Positions 1 to 9,094 of a DNA stretch of 64,000 nt are shown in pieces; position 1 is the first letter of the stretch, and each line of letters begins with the position of its first letter. The translations under genes and the position numbers were made by a program. The notes beneath the pieces were generated by a model. It was not told where the DNA came from. It was given only the letters and a program-made list of their open reading frames with translations, and ran no database searches. Origin of the DNA: JACOTK01 sp963743945. Its GTDB lineage: Bacteria; Actinomycetota; Acidimicrobiia; Acidimicrobiales; CADCSY01. The stretch is taken from contig CAVURO010000008.1 of assembly GCA_963743945.1 (NCBI GenBank), positions 186,001 through 250,000 of the forward strand, given 5' to 3'.

Positions 1-551
1 CAGTTGCTGGCATCGTTGCCGAGCTCGTCGAGTCGGTAGTAGCGGACAAGAGCCCGTGAGGCATCGGCGCCCAACTCGTGGTCGGCCACCGCCGTTTCGA
101 TGTTCACCGTGCCTCGACTCAGCGAACGGAGGTTGTCGAGAGCAAGGATGGGGTGCCGCAGGTGGTAGAGCACACCCCAGAACAAGACGATGTCGAACTG
201 CTCCCGAAGGATCTGGGGAAGCTCATAGATGCTCGCCTGGACGAACTCGGCCTTCGAGCCGAACGCTTCCTTCAGCGAGCGAAAGCCGAAGTGATCCTGA
301 TCGAGGATGTCGACGGCCACCACACGCTCTGCTCCGCGACGCTCGGCCATGAAAGCCGATGCCCCATTGGTGGTGCCGATGTCGAGAACGGACTTGCCGG
401 TGAGGTCATCGGGGAGGTCGGCGATCTCCCAAAGCGACGGAATCGGGTTGACGCCCGGTGCGTCAACTCCTCCACCCAGATCGAAGCGTTGATGCCAGAT
501 GAAATCGTCACGGGCCGCCATGCTTTGGGCTTCAGTTTCCGAAAGATGCAT
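1..551 (-). CDS. SAM-dependent methyltransferase, CmoB/DUF1698-like (3' end cut by window)
   Basis: The reverse strand reads as a class I methyltransferase whose C-terminus lies outside the window. Near residue 16 there is a segment FIWHQRFDLGGGV followed by APG, which resembles the substrate-side motif of CmoB/DUF1698 methyltransferases. It is followed by the SAM-binding loop VLDIGTTNGASAF and then by VVAVDI. A later LFWGVLYHLRHP segment matches motif IV of this fold. The proposed start is the ATG at 551; no Shine-Dalgarno is visible, but a TACCGT hexamer sits seven bases upstream, so the message may be leaderless. In a glycosyltransferase neighbourhood the likely substrate is a glycan or a nucleotide sugar rather than tRNA; that is inference. 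Confidence 0.8.
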   Translation of the reverse strand, partial: MHLSETEAQSMAARDDFIWHQRFDLGGGVDAPGVNPIPSLWEIADLPDDLTGKSVLDIGTTNGASAFMAERRGAERVVAVDILDQDHFGFRSLKEAFGSKAEFVQASIYELPQILREQFDIVLFWGVLYHLRHPILALDNLRSLSRGTVNIETAVADHELGADASRALVRYYRLDELGNDASN

Positions 552-558
552 GAGGGAA

Positions 559-564
559 ACGGTA
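559..564 (-). promoter_or_regulatory. putative -10 element (TACCGT), leaderless type
   Basis: TACCGT lies seven bases before the ATG of the methyltransferase. The position matches the TANNNT hexamers in front of several other first genes in this window, and no ribosome-binding site is present. No convincing -35 was identified. Confidence 0.3.
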
Positions 565-661
565 GCATTCCCAAGTCGCCCATTGCCTGCCCCTGGGTAC
601 CCGTGGTCTAAACTCCAACAACTGCCGTCGAGCAGTTGGAGCGCACGCTGAGGCGTCCCTT

Positions 662-1669
662 GTGAACGGTCGGTCCGCTACTTTTGCTGGCACAGGAGAT
701 GATCATTTGAACGAACTTGCCGACGGCATCACGACCTCTGTCGTGGTGCCGGTTTTCTGTGAAGAGCAGGGCATCCGTGAGTTTCACGAACGTCTGTCAG
801 CGGTTCTCGATGGCAACAGTGGGGTCGGTCGATGGGAAATCGTCTATGTAGACGATGGTTCCACGGACACGACAGCTGAGATTCTGCAGCAATTTGCCGG
901 TGCCGATGACCGGGTCAGGTTCCTACGCTTCTCCAGAAATTTTGGTCACCAGGCCGCAATTACTGCGGGGATGGAGCACGCCCGGGGCAGGTGCATGATT
1001 GTAATCGATTCCGATCTTCAGGATCCGCCCGAGGTTATTCCGGCAATGATCAAGAAGTGGAAAGAAGGCTTTGAGGTCGTATACGGACAGCGGGAGTCGC
1101 GTGCGGGCGAGACTGTATTCAAGAAGTGGACTGCGGCGTTATTTTACCGACTTATCGACTCCTTATCCGATGTCCACTTGCCACCCGATGTAGGCGATTT
1201 CCGCCTCATTGACAGGAAAGTTGCTGATGCCCTCAGGGTGATGCCAGAGCGAAGCCGATACGTACGTGGGATGATTGCGTGGGTCGGGTTTAATCAGTAC
1301 GCACTTCCGTACGCGCGCGACGAACGATTTGCGGGTGAGACGAAATATCCACTTCGTAAGATGATTCATTTTGCTGTAGATGCAACGACCAGTTTCTCGG
1401 ATAAACCCTTGAGAGTGGCGACGAGGATTGGGGCATTCCTGATCGCTCTATCGTTACTGTTCACCATATGGTTATTGGTGAACCACTTTATCTTGCCTAA
1501 TACGTCAACTGTTCCAGGATGGGCATCGCTCATGGCTGGCATCACAGTCTTTGGCGGAGTTCAACTGCTAACAATCGGTGTCCTTGGTGAATATATTGGG
1601 CGAATATACAAGGAAGTCCAACAGCGACCGATCTATATCGTTTCAGACGACTCGTCTTGCGACAAATAG
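662..1669 (+). CDS. Polyprenyl-phosphate glycosyltransferase, GT2 (GtrB/DPM1-like)
   Basis: This is a membrane-anchored family 2 glycosyltransferase of about 335 residues. VDDGSTD is at residues 63-69 and the metal-binding DSDLQDPPE segment is near 116-124. Two C-terminal transmembrane helices lie at about 257-277 and 286-310. This architecture is that of GtrB/YfdH-type enzymes, which move a hexose from a nucleotide sugar onto undecaprenyl phosphate at the cytoplasmic face. The lipid-linked sugar then serves a membrane GT-C enzyme, and the multi-pass protein at 2516-4090 could be that partner. The start used is the GTG at 662; it has only a weak GAGG-type sequence upstream. From about 900 onward the gene is visibly AT-richer than its surroundings, hinting at transfer. 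Confidence 0.85.
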   Translation: MNGRSATFAGTGDDHLNELADGITTSVVVPVFCEEQGIREFHERLSAVLDGNSGVGRWEIVYVDDGSTDTTAEILQQFAGADDRVRFLRFSRNFGHQAAITAGMEHARGRCMIVIDSDLQDPPEVIPAMIKKWKEGFEVVYGQRESRAGETVFKKWTAALFYRLIDSLSDVHLPPDVGDFRLIDRKVADALRVMPERSRYVRGMIAWVGFNQYALPYARDERFAGETKYPLRKMIHFAVDATTSFSDKPLRVATRIGAFLIALSLLFTIWLLVNHFILPNTSTVPGWASLMAGITVFGGVQLLTIGVLGEYIGRIYKEVQQRPIYIVSDDSSCDK

Positions 1670-1694
1670 GCTAGAAGAGAAATCGGAATTACTG

Positions 1695-2507
1695 ATGAAA
1701 CTTTCCGTTACTATACCTGTTTATAACGGTATGCCATTCGTGAAGGATGCCGTCAACAGTGTATTGAGTGAGCAGGGCGTTGATCTTGAGCTTGTGATTG
1801 TTGATAATTGTTCAACCGATGAAACTTGGCCATATTTATCTCAAATTGATGACCCACGGGTTCGTGTTTTCCGCAACGAAATCAACTTGGGCATGCGCGG
1901 CAACTGGAATCGGGTCCTTGAGTTGGTAGAGGGCGATCTTGTGAAGATTCTTTGCGCAGACGACACCGTGATGCCCGGGACACTTGGTGAGCAGGTGTCC
2001 CTTTTGTCCAGACCCGGCAACGAGACGGTTTCGTTGGTGGCGGGGAAGCGTGAGGTGGTCGGGCCATCGGGTAAGACCGTTCTCTCGTCTCATGGATTGT
2101 CGCGGCTACGGGGCAAGGTTCCAGGTCGAACAGCCTTACGTCACACCATCTTGGCCGGGACAAATATTTTTGGCGAACCTTCTGCAGTTATGTTTCGCCG
2201 CGAAGCAGCGAAGGAGGCCGGGGGGTTTCAATCTCCAGACACGTTCTTGCTCGATCTTCATTTCTACAGTGAGCTGCTAGGTCAAGGTGACCTCTACGCC
2301 CAACAAACAGTTGTGGCACGATTTCGGGTTTCTGGAAATTCTGAATCAACCTCCTTGGGTCGGACCCAGGCCCGGCAAATGCGGCGATTTATCTCGCTTA
2401 TGTACAAGCAGCGGCGCATTCCTATTTGGGTAGCATGGGTCGGGAACATACGAGCCGAGGTAAACGCGGTTGCTCGACGGATTCTGTATCGGCGTCTGCT
2501 GGAATGA
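1695..2507 (+). CDS. Glycosyltransferase family 2
   Basis: A short soluble GT2 enzyme of about 270 residues. It begins with SVTIPVYNG and has the nucleotide-binding IVDNCSTDETW near residue 35 and an acidic CADDTVMPG segment near 88 in the position of the DXD motif. No transmembrane helix is evident. The frame is open upstream into the previous gene, but homology starts at the ATG at 1695, which has a GGAATT sequence a few bases before it. It probably forms a transcription unit with the preceding GT2, 25 bases away. It converges on the minus-strand membrane protein gene with only eight bases between stops. Donor and acceptor sugars cannot be told from sequence. Confidence 0.82.
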   Translation: MKLSVTIPVYNGMPFVKDAVNSVLSEQGVDLELVIVDNCSTDETWPYLSQIDDPRVRVFRNEINLGMRGNWNRVLELVEGDLVKILCADDTVMPGTLGEQVSLLSRPGNETVSLVAGKREVVGPSGKTVLSSHGLSRLRGKVPGRTALRHTILAGTNIFGEPSAVMFRREAAKEAGGFQSPDTFLLDLHFYSELLGQGDLYAQQTVVARFRVSGNSESTSLGRTQARQMRRFISLMYKQRRIPIWVAWVGNIRAEVNAVARRILYRRLLE

Positions 2508-2515
2508 TTGCCAGA

Positions 2516-4090
2516 CTACTTATTCCTCGCGGCGAGGTGTTCGACCGTGGCGATGACGTTTCCGGAGGTAGTAACTGTGCGAACCAGTTTGTAGCAATCG
2601 AGGTCGAGGCCACAATGCGTGGTGGCAAGCGGATCAGTTGGGGTGATGACCCTCAACTGATCTGGTCCACCAAAATACTGGATGAACGCCCCGTTTTCCC
2701 AGAACCAGTTGGAGGCGTTTTCCGTAATCAGCGTTGCCCCCGGCGGCACCTTGTCCAAGGACCCATGCTGGATCAGTTTCGCAAATGTCTCTCGTTCCGT
2801 GCGAAGGCCTGAAGAGACTGCGACGGTCCACGCGTTGATGTCGTACATCAAGAGAGGCCCGAAGACGACGACCAAGGTCCCGACGGTTCCAGCAGTGATC
2901 TTGCTTGCGAATGCCCATGTCAGGAAGTTGCGACGCTGTGGTCGTTCCACCATCCGGCTGACCAGGACTAGTGCAAGGAGAACCACGCCAAATGAGGAAA
3001 GAAACACCGAGACATATGGCGTTCCCCAGGTGATTTCTCCGTTCTGCCAGCGCTGCGTGAGCCCGATGATTGAAGAGGGTACGACGAGGAGGAGGGTGCC
3101 GGCGAAGGCGAGGAGCAATGTCAGGGATCGGTTCAAGGGCCGGGGTCGGCAGCTGCGAGCAACCAGTATGAGCAAAGCGACGGATGCGCACATGGCAAGC
3201 AAGTCCCAGGAGCCAGAGGGTCCCCAGCCCGAGCCGAGTCGTGGTACTCCCTGCATTGGCGCTGCAAGCGGATACGAAAATGGGAATGCGCCCGTCACTT
3301 GGTAGGTGAACGTCGGGATGAATCGCCAAGTTTCAAAGTTGAGCTGGTACGCGGTCGATGGTGCTTCAGCCGTGGATCGGAGGTAGGCGATGAATGCAAG
3401 CAACATCAAGGTGGGGAGGACAAACGTGATCGCTGCGAAAATGCGGCGGCGATGTTCGAGTGAAGTCCAGATGACAAGAAGTGGGATGAGAAGCAGTGGG
3501 TAGAGCGTTTCGTATGTCAGGCAGCCCAGAATCCAAAGGGTGCCCGCTGGTATGAGATAGGTCAGAAAGCCTCGACGAGAAGTTGTTCGAGTTGCGAGGA
3601 TCAGGAGTGAAAGCATAAGAAAAAATGCTATTACAACGATGGGCTGTTGCACTGAGAATTGCAGGAGTGGGTCATGAAAATTTCGGAATTGAAACCCACA
3701 TATTGCTAACAATCCTGCAATGACTGAATAGTGAAGACTTCGAGTAAGGATGCCCACAAACAGGACAAATGCGCCCCAGGCGAGTATCGCCATTGCAAGT
3801 TGTAGTATTTTATAGGAAAGCCGTGTATCAAAAAGTTGAAAGATGACTGCTGTCTCCGCTATAGATGCGGGGAAAAATCGTCCCTGTGCGTGCATCCAAA
3901 ATCGGTTTTCAGACGAGATGAATTGCCAGATATTAATACCGCGAAAGGCCCGCCATGCAGGGCCTTGGCTGTTTGGAACGTCGTCCCCAGAATATGAACT
4001 CCAGAGTAGCGGACGAAGAAGATAGCCAAGCAGAAATATCTGCAAAGCGAGTGACATGGCATACATTCGTTTGGTCATTGGTATGGACAC
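2516..4090 (-). CDS. Multi-pass membrane protein, possible GT-C type glycosyltransferase
   Basis: About 524 residues with roughly ten or more hydrophobic helices spread along the chain. The first periplasmic loop carries an acidic SGDD motif shortly after the first helix, the position where GT-C glycosyltransferases place catalytic Asp/Glu residues. The C-terminal part after about residue 430 is hydrophilic and probably extracytoplasmic. I do not recognise a specific family. Its position next to a GtrB-like enzyme suggests a glucosyltransferase-type protein that uses a lipid-linked sugar, but this is inference. The start could be the GTG at 4090 or the ATG at 4078; neither has a clear ribosome-binding site. 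It is divergent from the methyltransferase gene that follows. Confidence 0.72.
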   Translation of the reverse strand: MSIPMTKRMYAMSLALQIFLLGYLLRPLLWSSYSGDDVPNSQGPAWRAFRGINIWQFISSENRFWMHAQGRFFPASIAETAVIFQLFDTRLSYKILQLAMAILAWGAFVLFVGILTRSLHYSVIAGLLAICGFQFRNFHDPLLQFSVQQPIVVIAFFLMLSLLILATRTTSRRGFLTYLIPAGTLWILGCLTYETLYPLLLIPLLVIWTSLEHRRRIFAAITFVLPTLMLLAFIAYLRSTAEAPSTAYQLNFETWRFIPTFTYQVTGAFPFSYPLAAPMQGVPRLGSGWGPSGSWDLLAMCASVALLILVARSCRPRPLNRSLTLLLAFAGTLLLVVPSSIIGLTQRWQNGEITWGTPYVSVFLSSFGVVLLALVLVSRMVERPQRRNFLTWAFASKITAGTVGTLVVVFGPLLMYDINAWTVAVSSGLRTERETFAKLIQHGSLDKVPPGATLITENASNWFWENGAFIQYFGGPDQLRVITPTDPLATTHCGLDLDCYKLVRTVTTSGNVIATVEHLAARNK

Positions 4091-4186
4091 TCGGCATGGT
4101 CGACGGAACCACCAACGACCCGTTTATCGAATCGGGCTCGCCACTAAGTGGCGGGTGGAAGGGTGATCATACGCTATCGCGTCATC

Positions 4187-4192
4187 TAGACT
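4187..4192 (+). promoter_or_regulatory. putative -10 element (TAGACT), leaderless type
   Basis: TAGACT is separated by exactly six bases from the GTG start at 4199, so transcription would begin at or next to the start codon. It lies in the divergent spacer between two genes, and no Shine-Dalgarno is present. Confidence 0.45.
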
Positions 4193-4198
4193 CTCAAC

Positions 4199-5353
4199 GT
4201 GACCCAACGAATGCTGCGGTTTGCGGCTCGCCTACGGCGTGCGCCCGGGAGGATTGACGATGTTGAGGGCCGGCTTGAACTGTTGAGCAGCCACCTTTCC
4301 TCGCTGGAGGCCCGCGTGTTGGCGTTGGCTGAAGACGTCCCCAGCTTGTTCCTGACGCTGGAACAGGCCCTTGACGAAAGACTTAGAGCGTACGCGGACC
4401 TGACCGCCGCGAAGGCAATCGACCGGGCCCGCGAGCATGCAGAGGCCGCTACGGCCGCCGGCCAGACAGTGGCCATCGAGGTCGCCCGTACCCATGCGGA
4501 GGCTGCCGTGGCGGCTACTCAGGCCGTGGTGCTGGACTCGGCACGACAACATGCGGAAGCTTTGAGTCGCCAACTCGGCGATGAGGTGGAATCGAAAATC
4601 GCTGTGCTGCGCAGGGAGTTCGGTGTTGCCCGGCGTATCGAACACTCGACCCCGGTTTCCGGTGAGTCGGCCAAGTTGGAAACAGCCGCCGCTCCACGGG
4701 GGGTCGATCCCGCTCTCTACGTTGCACTTGAGGACACGTTCCGGGGGGCTCCTGAGGTAATCGCCGAGCGCCAGAGAGTCTATTTGCCTCTCGTCGATCA
4801 CTTGGGACGCTCTGGTATTCCGGTCCTCGACCTCGGTTGTGGACGCGGCGAATGGCTGAAGCTTCTCGCTGAGGCCGAGATCACAGCAATCGGGGTTGAC
4901 TCCAACCCGGCGTTTGTCGCTGAGAATTCCGACGCGGGGATATCGGTGGTCCAAGGCGATTTGGTTGGCTACCTCCGATCAGCCCCCTCAGCCTCTGTGG
5001 GTGCTGTCACCATGTTTCAGGTTGTTGAGCACCTCCCATTTCCTGTGTTGGTGGAGGTCATCTCGGAGTGCGCACGAGTCTTGAGCCCCGGAGGGGTCCT
5101 CATCGCCGAGACACCAAACGCCCTCAACCTCCAGGTCGCCGCCACCACATTCTGGTTGGACCCGACCCATGAGCGTCCTCTTCATCCGGAGTTGCTCAAA
5201 TTCGTCGCTAAACAGGTTGGCTTTGCCAAGGTCGACGGCTGGTTTCTGAACGACTTGCAAGCCACAGGCCATCCAGAGAATAGCCCCGTTGTCGATCGGC
5301 TTGTCGACCTGGTGGACGGCCCCGGCGATTTTGCCTTGCTTGCTTGGACCTGA
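4199..5353 (+). CDS. SAM-dependent methyltransferase with N-terminal coiled coil
   Basis: The first 140 or so residues are Ala/Glu/Arg-rich with heptad-like spacing and repeated HAEAA motifs, predicting a long coiled coil. The C-terminal half is a class I methyltransferase with the SAM loop VLDLGCGRGEWLKLL, the acidic GVDSNP strand end, and a FQVVEHLPF segment. This arrangement is reminiscent of methyltransferases that cap growing polysaccharide chains, such as WbdD, where a coiled coil sets chain length. No kinase domain is present here, so the analogy is partial. The start is the GTG at 4199, supported by the leaderless-type -10 six bases upstream. It converges on the next GT4 gene, with three bases between stops. 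Confidence 0.83.
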   Translation: MTQRMLRFAARLRRAPGRIDDVEGRLELLSSHLSSLEARVLALAEDVPSLFLTLEQALDERLRAYADLTAAKAIDRAREHAEAATAAGQTVAIEVARTHAEAAVAATQAVVLDSARQHAEALSRQLGDEVESKIAVLRREFGVARRIEHSTPVSGESAKLETAAAPRGVDPALYVALEDTFRGAPEVIAERQRVYLPLVDHLGRSGIPVLDLGCGRGEWLKLLAEAEITAIGVDSNPAFVAENSDAGISVVQGDLVGYLRSAPSASVGAVTMFQVVEHLPFPVLVEVISECARVLSPGGVLIAETPNALNLQVAATTFWLDPTHERPLHPELLKFVAKQVGFAKVDGWFLNDLQATGHPENSPVVDRLVDLVDGPGDFALLAWT

Positions 5354-5356
5354 GGC

Positions 5357-6556
5357 TCAGCGTTGCGCAAATCGTCGGATGGCTAGCTCGATAGTTCGCT
5401 CAAACCCGTCGATGACCGTCGCCCAGTCGTATCTGCGCTCCACATATTCGCGCCCCCGCCGCCCCATTTGATCCGTGAGGTCCGGGTTGTTCATGAGGAG
5501 TTCAACGGCAGCTTCGAACTCGGCAAAGCCCGAGTAGGGGATGCCCCCTCCCGAGCGTCTGACCTGGCCGACCAGCACCTCGCACTCTCCGTGCACCAGG
5601 ACCGGCCGTCGCTGCACCCATGATTCGCAAACCACGATTGAGAAGCTCTCGAATCGCGAAGGCTGAACGAGGGCAAGAGCGCCGGCCAAGGCGTCGCGCT
5701 TCCTTGCCTCGTCGAGAAAACCGGTACAGACAACGTCGCCATGATCGGGAATGTCGGTGATGGTTTCACCCACCAACACGAACTTGAGTGAGCTGGGTGA
5801 TCGGCGTTTGTACTCCTGGAAGAATTCGTAAAGCTCGCACGACCCCTTGATTGCATCGATGCGACCGAGGTAGAGAAGATAAGGATCATCCCCAAGGCTG
5901 AACTGTGTTCGAAAATCGGCGGGTGAGCTGGCTTCGGTCAGCTCGATCCCGATGCCGACCGTTTCGCCGTGGGGATCGATTCGAAATCGACGTTCCACGA
6001 CGCCCCGTTCCTCCTGCGTGAAGAAGAGGAAGGCATCAGGAAGGCGGAACAACGTGTCGTACAGCCTAACCCGAATTGGTGGTTCGTCGTGCGCTGTCGG
6101 CTGGAACACCACGGGAACGCGACCCGCTGCCGTGGGCATCCCTCTTGTGGCGGTCGAGTACATGTACGTCATGAAGACGGCGACATCGAAGCGGTCAATG
6201 TTCTCTGCCATCCACGACGGCAACATACCCATGTCGGGACCCATGTGTTTCGCCCATCGCTGCTGTTGGAACAAGGGTTGCGGACGAGGTCCTTGGATCA
6301 TCCAGCTGTGCAGGGGGCCGAATGTTTCGGGTCGTCGGATGTCATCGACGGGTAACCGATGGACGGTGACGCCGTGCAACTTCTCGGTTCCGGGCTCAAA
6401 GACATTCGCCCAATCAACATAACTTGTTGCACAACTTGTCACGACCTCGACACTGTGGCCCCGAACGGTGAGATGCTCGGCGAAGGATCGAGCGGCAGCC
6501 TCGGACCCCCCTACGATTGATTCGCCGTAACGCTGAACGGCATAAAGGATGCGCAT
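5357..6556 (-). CDS. Glycosyltransferase family 4
   Basis: A GT-B fold enzyme of about 399 residues. It opens with MRILYAVQRYGE and a glycine-rich VGGSEAAAR loop typical of GT4 proteins. The C-terminal Rossmann domain contains LLYLGRIDAIKGS and the retaining-enzyme motif RFESFSIVVCE, in which two glutamates bracket the donor site. No signal peptide or membrane segment is seen, so it acts in the cytoplasm on lipid-linked glycans. It lies three bases after the next GT4 gene on the same strand, and both probably belong to one unit starting at the small coiled-coil gene near 8149. Sugar specificity is unknown. Confidence 0.88.
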   Translation of the reverse strand: MRILYAVQRYGESIVGGSEAAARSFAEHLTVRGHSVEVVTSCATSYVDWANVFEPGTEKLHGVTVHRLPVDDIRRPETFGPLHSWMIQGPRPQPLFQQQRWAKHMGPDMGMLPSWMAENIDRFDVAVFMTYMYSTATRGMPTAAGRVPVVFQPTAHDEPPIRVRLYDTLFRLPDAFLFFTQEERGVVERRFRIDPHGETVGIGIELTEASSPADFRTQFSLGDDPYLLYLGRIDAIKGSCELYEFFQEYKRRSPSSLKFVLVGETITDIPDHGDVVCTGFLDEARKRDALAGALALVQPSRFESFSIVVCESWVQRRPVLVHGECEVLVGQVRRSGGGIPYSGFAEFEAAVELLMNNPDLTDQMGRRGREYVERRYDWATVIDGFERTIELAIRRFAQR

Positions 6557-6559
6557 CTT

Positions 6560-7636
6560 CTATGCCACCGTGTCGAGTAGATCGATGAATTTCCCGGCTG
6601 GGTCCTCCGATTCGATTTCCGACACTCTTGCTTCCCCGCGGGCAATGAGCTCGGACCGCAGGGTGCTGTTGCGATGCACCTCAGCCACCGCCTCGCTCAA
6701 CAACATGGGTCCGGACCGCTCAGGTAGCACGATACCTGCATTCCCAACGGTGTCCGTGATGGCGCCTGCTGCGCGGGCCACGACTGGAAGTCCAAAGGAC
6801 ATGGCCTCAAGGGGAGGAAGTGCCAAGCCCTCATGGGCACTGGTACTCAGGAAGACGCTCGCCATTCGAAAGAGGGTGGCGAGTTCCGACTCGGACGCTG
6901 TTCCCATGAACCAAACCCGTCCAACTTGGAGCATCTTTGCGTGACGTTGGAGAGCAATGAGATACCCGGGCAGGCGTGGCGCTCCGACGACAACGAGGCC
7001 GAGATTGAGATCGTGTACCCATTGCAAGAGGTGCATGGTCTCAACCATGGTCTCGAATCGCTTGTGAGTCAGAAGTTGGGAAACGCCGAGGACGAACCCA
7101 TCAGGAAATCTTTCCGTGACCTCCCGAGCAAGGCGCGCATCGGGCGCGACCCAACGTAAACGAGATGGTTCCAGCCCGGCCGGCACCACGTGTACGTCAG
7201 AGAAGCCCTCCTGGATGAGCGCGGCGGCGTTGAATCCGGAATCGGCGATGGACAGGACAACCCTGTCCCGAAGCAAGGACAACTCGTATCGACCCCATTC
7301 GAGGCCGACTGCAAACTCTGGCTGATACTCCAGAAAGAAAGAGGTAGGTGTGATGTTGTGGTAGACGATGACGAGTCGCTCGGGGCGGCGAAGCAGAACC
7401 TGGGTGACCTGGGGCGCACCGTAGCTGGCGTGGTAGACGAGGATGTCTTTTCGTCTTCCTGGGCCGAGCCGATGGAGTGGCATGACATCGGTGACTGCGT
7501 CCGGGGCGACGAAATGAGCGTAGATGCCGCTTTCGCCACGTTCGCGTAGTGCCCCTCTGATTGTGAGAGCCATGGAGGTAATCGCATCACCCTGGGTGGC
7601 GCCTACCAGGATTTGGTTCACCCGGCGATGTGTCAT
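6560..7636 (-). CDS. Glycosyltransferase family 4
   Basis: A GT4 enzyme of about 358 residues. The N-terminal domain has a VYHASYGAPQV motif and a following VYHN segment. The C-terminal domain has VLGVSQLLTHKRFE and the donor-binding SAHEGLALPPLEAMSFG motif, with the paired glutamates of the EX7E type. It is followed after three bases by another GT4 gene and preceded after nine bases by the small coiled-coil gene, so the three look co-transcribed. No unusual feature is visible apart from a short N-terminus. Donor and acceptor are not predictable. Confidence 0.88.
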   Translation of the reverse strand: MTHRRVNQILVGATQGDAITSMALTIRGALRERGESGIYAHFVAPDAVTDVMPLHRLGPGRRKDILVYHASYGAPQVTQVLLRRPERLVIVYHNITPTSFFLEYQPEFAVGLEWGRYELSLLRDRVVLSIADSGFNAAALIQEGFSDVHVVPAGLEPSRLRWVAPDARLAREVTERFPDGFVLGVSQLLTHKRFETMVETMHLLQWVHDLNLGLVVVGAPRLPGYLIALQRHAKMLQVGRVWFMGTASESELATLFRMASVFLSTSAHEGLALPPLEAMSFGLPVVARAAGAITDTVGNAGIVLPERSGPMLLSEAVAEVHRNSTLRSELIARGEARVSEIESEDPAGKFIDLLDTVA

Positions 7637-7645
7637 GGTGGGTGC

Positions 7646-8149
7646 CTACTTCATTTCGAGATCGCGGACACGACGCTCCAGCTCAAGCACTGCATCGGCG
7701 AGATGATCGACGATGGCGAGGCGGTCAAGCACTGATCCGATCATTTCTGAGAGTTGCCGCTCGTCCGCCTCACGCTGCATGTCCAGGAGGTGGGTAACCT
7801 CATGTAGCGCAAGCGTCATGTCGTTCGCCAGCTTGCGTACATGTTCGCCGAGCAGGTTGGTGTGTCGTTCCACAAACCGTCCTGTGGTCGCATGCAGCAC
7901 GCGACCACCCGGAATACGTGAGCTGTACTTTGGTCGATCGCCGATAGCGGCGGCAGCAGCTTCAACAGTGTGCACCCGATGAATGAGTTCATTGGTGTTG
8001 ATCTCGCCACGGTGAACTGCGTTCATGATGACCTTGAACTCGGCCTCCAGCTGTTCCTCGAGTCCAGGCGGGTAGTCTCCTGCGGCACGTCGTACGGCCA
8101 CCCGTTCCTGCAGTTCACCGACTAGTGCGTCGATGTCGATGTCTTCCAT
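7646..8149 (-). CDS. Hypothetical protein, alpha-helical, C-terminal coiled coil
   Basis: A 167-residue acidic, mostly helical protein. It starts with MEDIDIDALVGELQ, has a central HTGRFVERHTN-like segment (TTGRFVERHTN), and ends in a heptad-rich helix from about residue 100 to the C-terminus. I recognise no enzymatic motif, signal peptide or membrane helix. It is the promoter-proximal gene of a unit with two GT4 enzymes, and a strong GGAGGG sequence lies directly before the ATG. A scaffolding or oligomerisation role for the glycosyltransferases is possible; similar small coiled-coil proteins occur beside polysaccharide genes, but function is unknown. Confidence 0.7.
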   Translation of the reverse strand: MEDIDIDALVGELQERVAVRRAAGDYPPGLEEQLEAEFKVIMNAVHRGEINTNELIHRVHTVEAAAAAIGDRPKYSSRIPGGRVLHATTGRFVERHTNLLGEHVRKLANDMTLALHEVTHLLDMQREADERQLSEMIGSVLDRLAIVDHLADAVLELERRVRDLEMK

Positions 8150-8320
8150 CTGCCCTCCGAGCTTCGCCAGATCCTAGCCACCCACCGCGGCATCTCCCAA
8201 GGAGCGCCAATTCAGGGCCATCAGGGTCCATCGACGGGTTGGGCTCTGGTCGATACGGATCGGTGTTGCCGGGAACACTAGGGTTCTTCCGTGGTGTCGC
8301 CTTCGGAAAGGGTCCAATCT

Positions 8321-9094
8321 ATGCCAGTCATTCTGCTCGCAGGTGGTTTGGGTACCCGCCTGCGTGAAGAGACCGAGTTCCGCCCGAAGCCGATGGTAGA
8401 GGTCGGGGGCAAGCCGGTTCTCTGGCATATCATGAAGTTGTTTGCTCATTTCGGACTTACTGAGTTCGTCGTGTGTATTGGCTACCGGGGTGAGGTCATC
8501 AAGGACTTCTTCCTGAACTATGAAGCCCACACCAATGACTTCACGGTTCACCTTGGGAGTGAGCATCGAGTCGAGTTCCACGACCGCCATGATGAGTCCG
8601 AATGGCGCGTGACGGTTGCCGACACGGGTCCGGAGACCTTGACCGGAGGGAGGGTGAAGCGTGTGCAGCGATTCGTGGAGGGCCAGCGGGTCATCGTTAC
8701 GTACGGGGACGGTTTGGCCGATGTCGACATTGACGCGCTCCTGCGGTTCCACGAGTCGCATGGCCGTCTAGCGACCGTAACGACGATTCGCCCACTCTCA
8801 CGTTTTGGGGTCATGGATCTCCAGGCTGATGGCAGCGTCGTGCATTTCAGAGAGAAGCCCGTCAGCGACGACTATGTCAACGCGGGATTTTTCGTCTTTG
8901 AACCACAGGTTTTCGAGTATCTCGATGAGGACTGCATCCTGGAACAAGCCCCCCTCGAGGCACTTGCACGAGATGGGCAGCTTGTTGCCTATCGTCACGA
9001 GGGGTTCTGGCAGCCCATGGACACGTACCGGGAGTACCTGATGCTGAACGAACTCTGGAGCGGCGGGAACGCTCCGTGGAAAGTGTGGGAGTGA
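8321..9094 (+). CDS. rfbF: Glucose-1-phosphate cytidylyltransferase
   Basis: RfbF makes CDP-glucose from glucose-1-phosphate and CTP, the first step of CDP-3,6-dideoxyhexose synthesis. The nucleotide-binding signature LLAGGLGTRLREET is at residues 5-18, followed by RPKPMVEVGGKP. YGDGLADVD holds the metal-binding acid, and VNAGFFVFEP and FWQPMDTYRE are typical of the family. From the ATG at 8321, which has GAAAGGG nine bases upstream, the product is 257 residues, the usual size. Its stop codon overlaps the start of rfbG by one base, indicating translational coupling. The enzyme is cytoplasmic. Confidence 0.93.
   Translation: MPVILLAGGLGTRLREETEFRPKPMVEVGGKPVLWHIMKLFAHFGLTEFVVCIGYRGEVIKDFFLNYEAHTNDFTVHLGSEHRVEFHDRHDESEWRVTVADTGPETLTGGRVKRVQRFVEGQRVIVTYGDGLADVDIDALLRFHESHGRLATVTTIRPLSRFGVMDLQADGSVVHFREKPVSDDYVNAGFFVFEPQVFEYLDEDCILEQAPLEALARDGQLVAYRHEGFWQPMDTYREYLMLNELWSGGNAPWKVWE

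Noticed and set aside
78..611. Plus-strand open frame at the left edge
   Set aside because: The minus strand encodes a clear methyltransferase over the same bases; the plus-strand translation has no motif.
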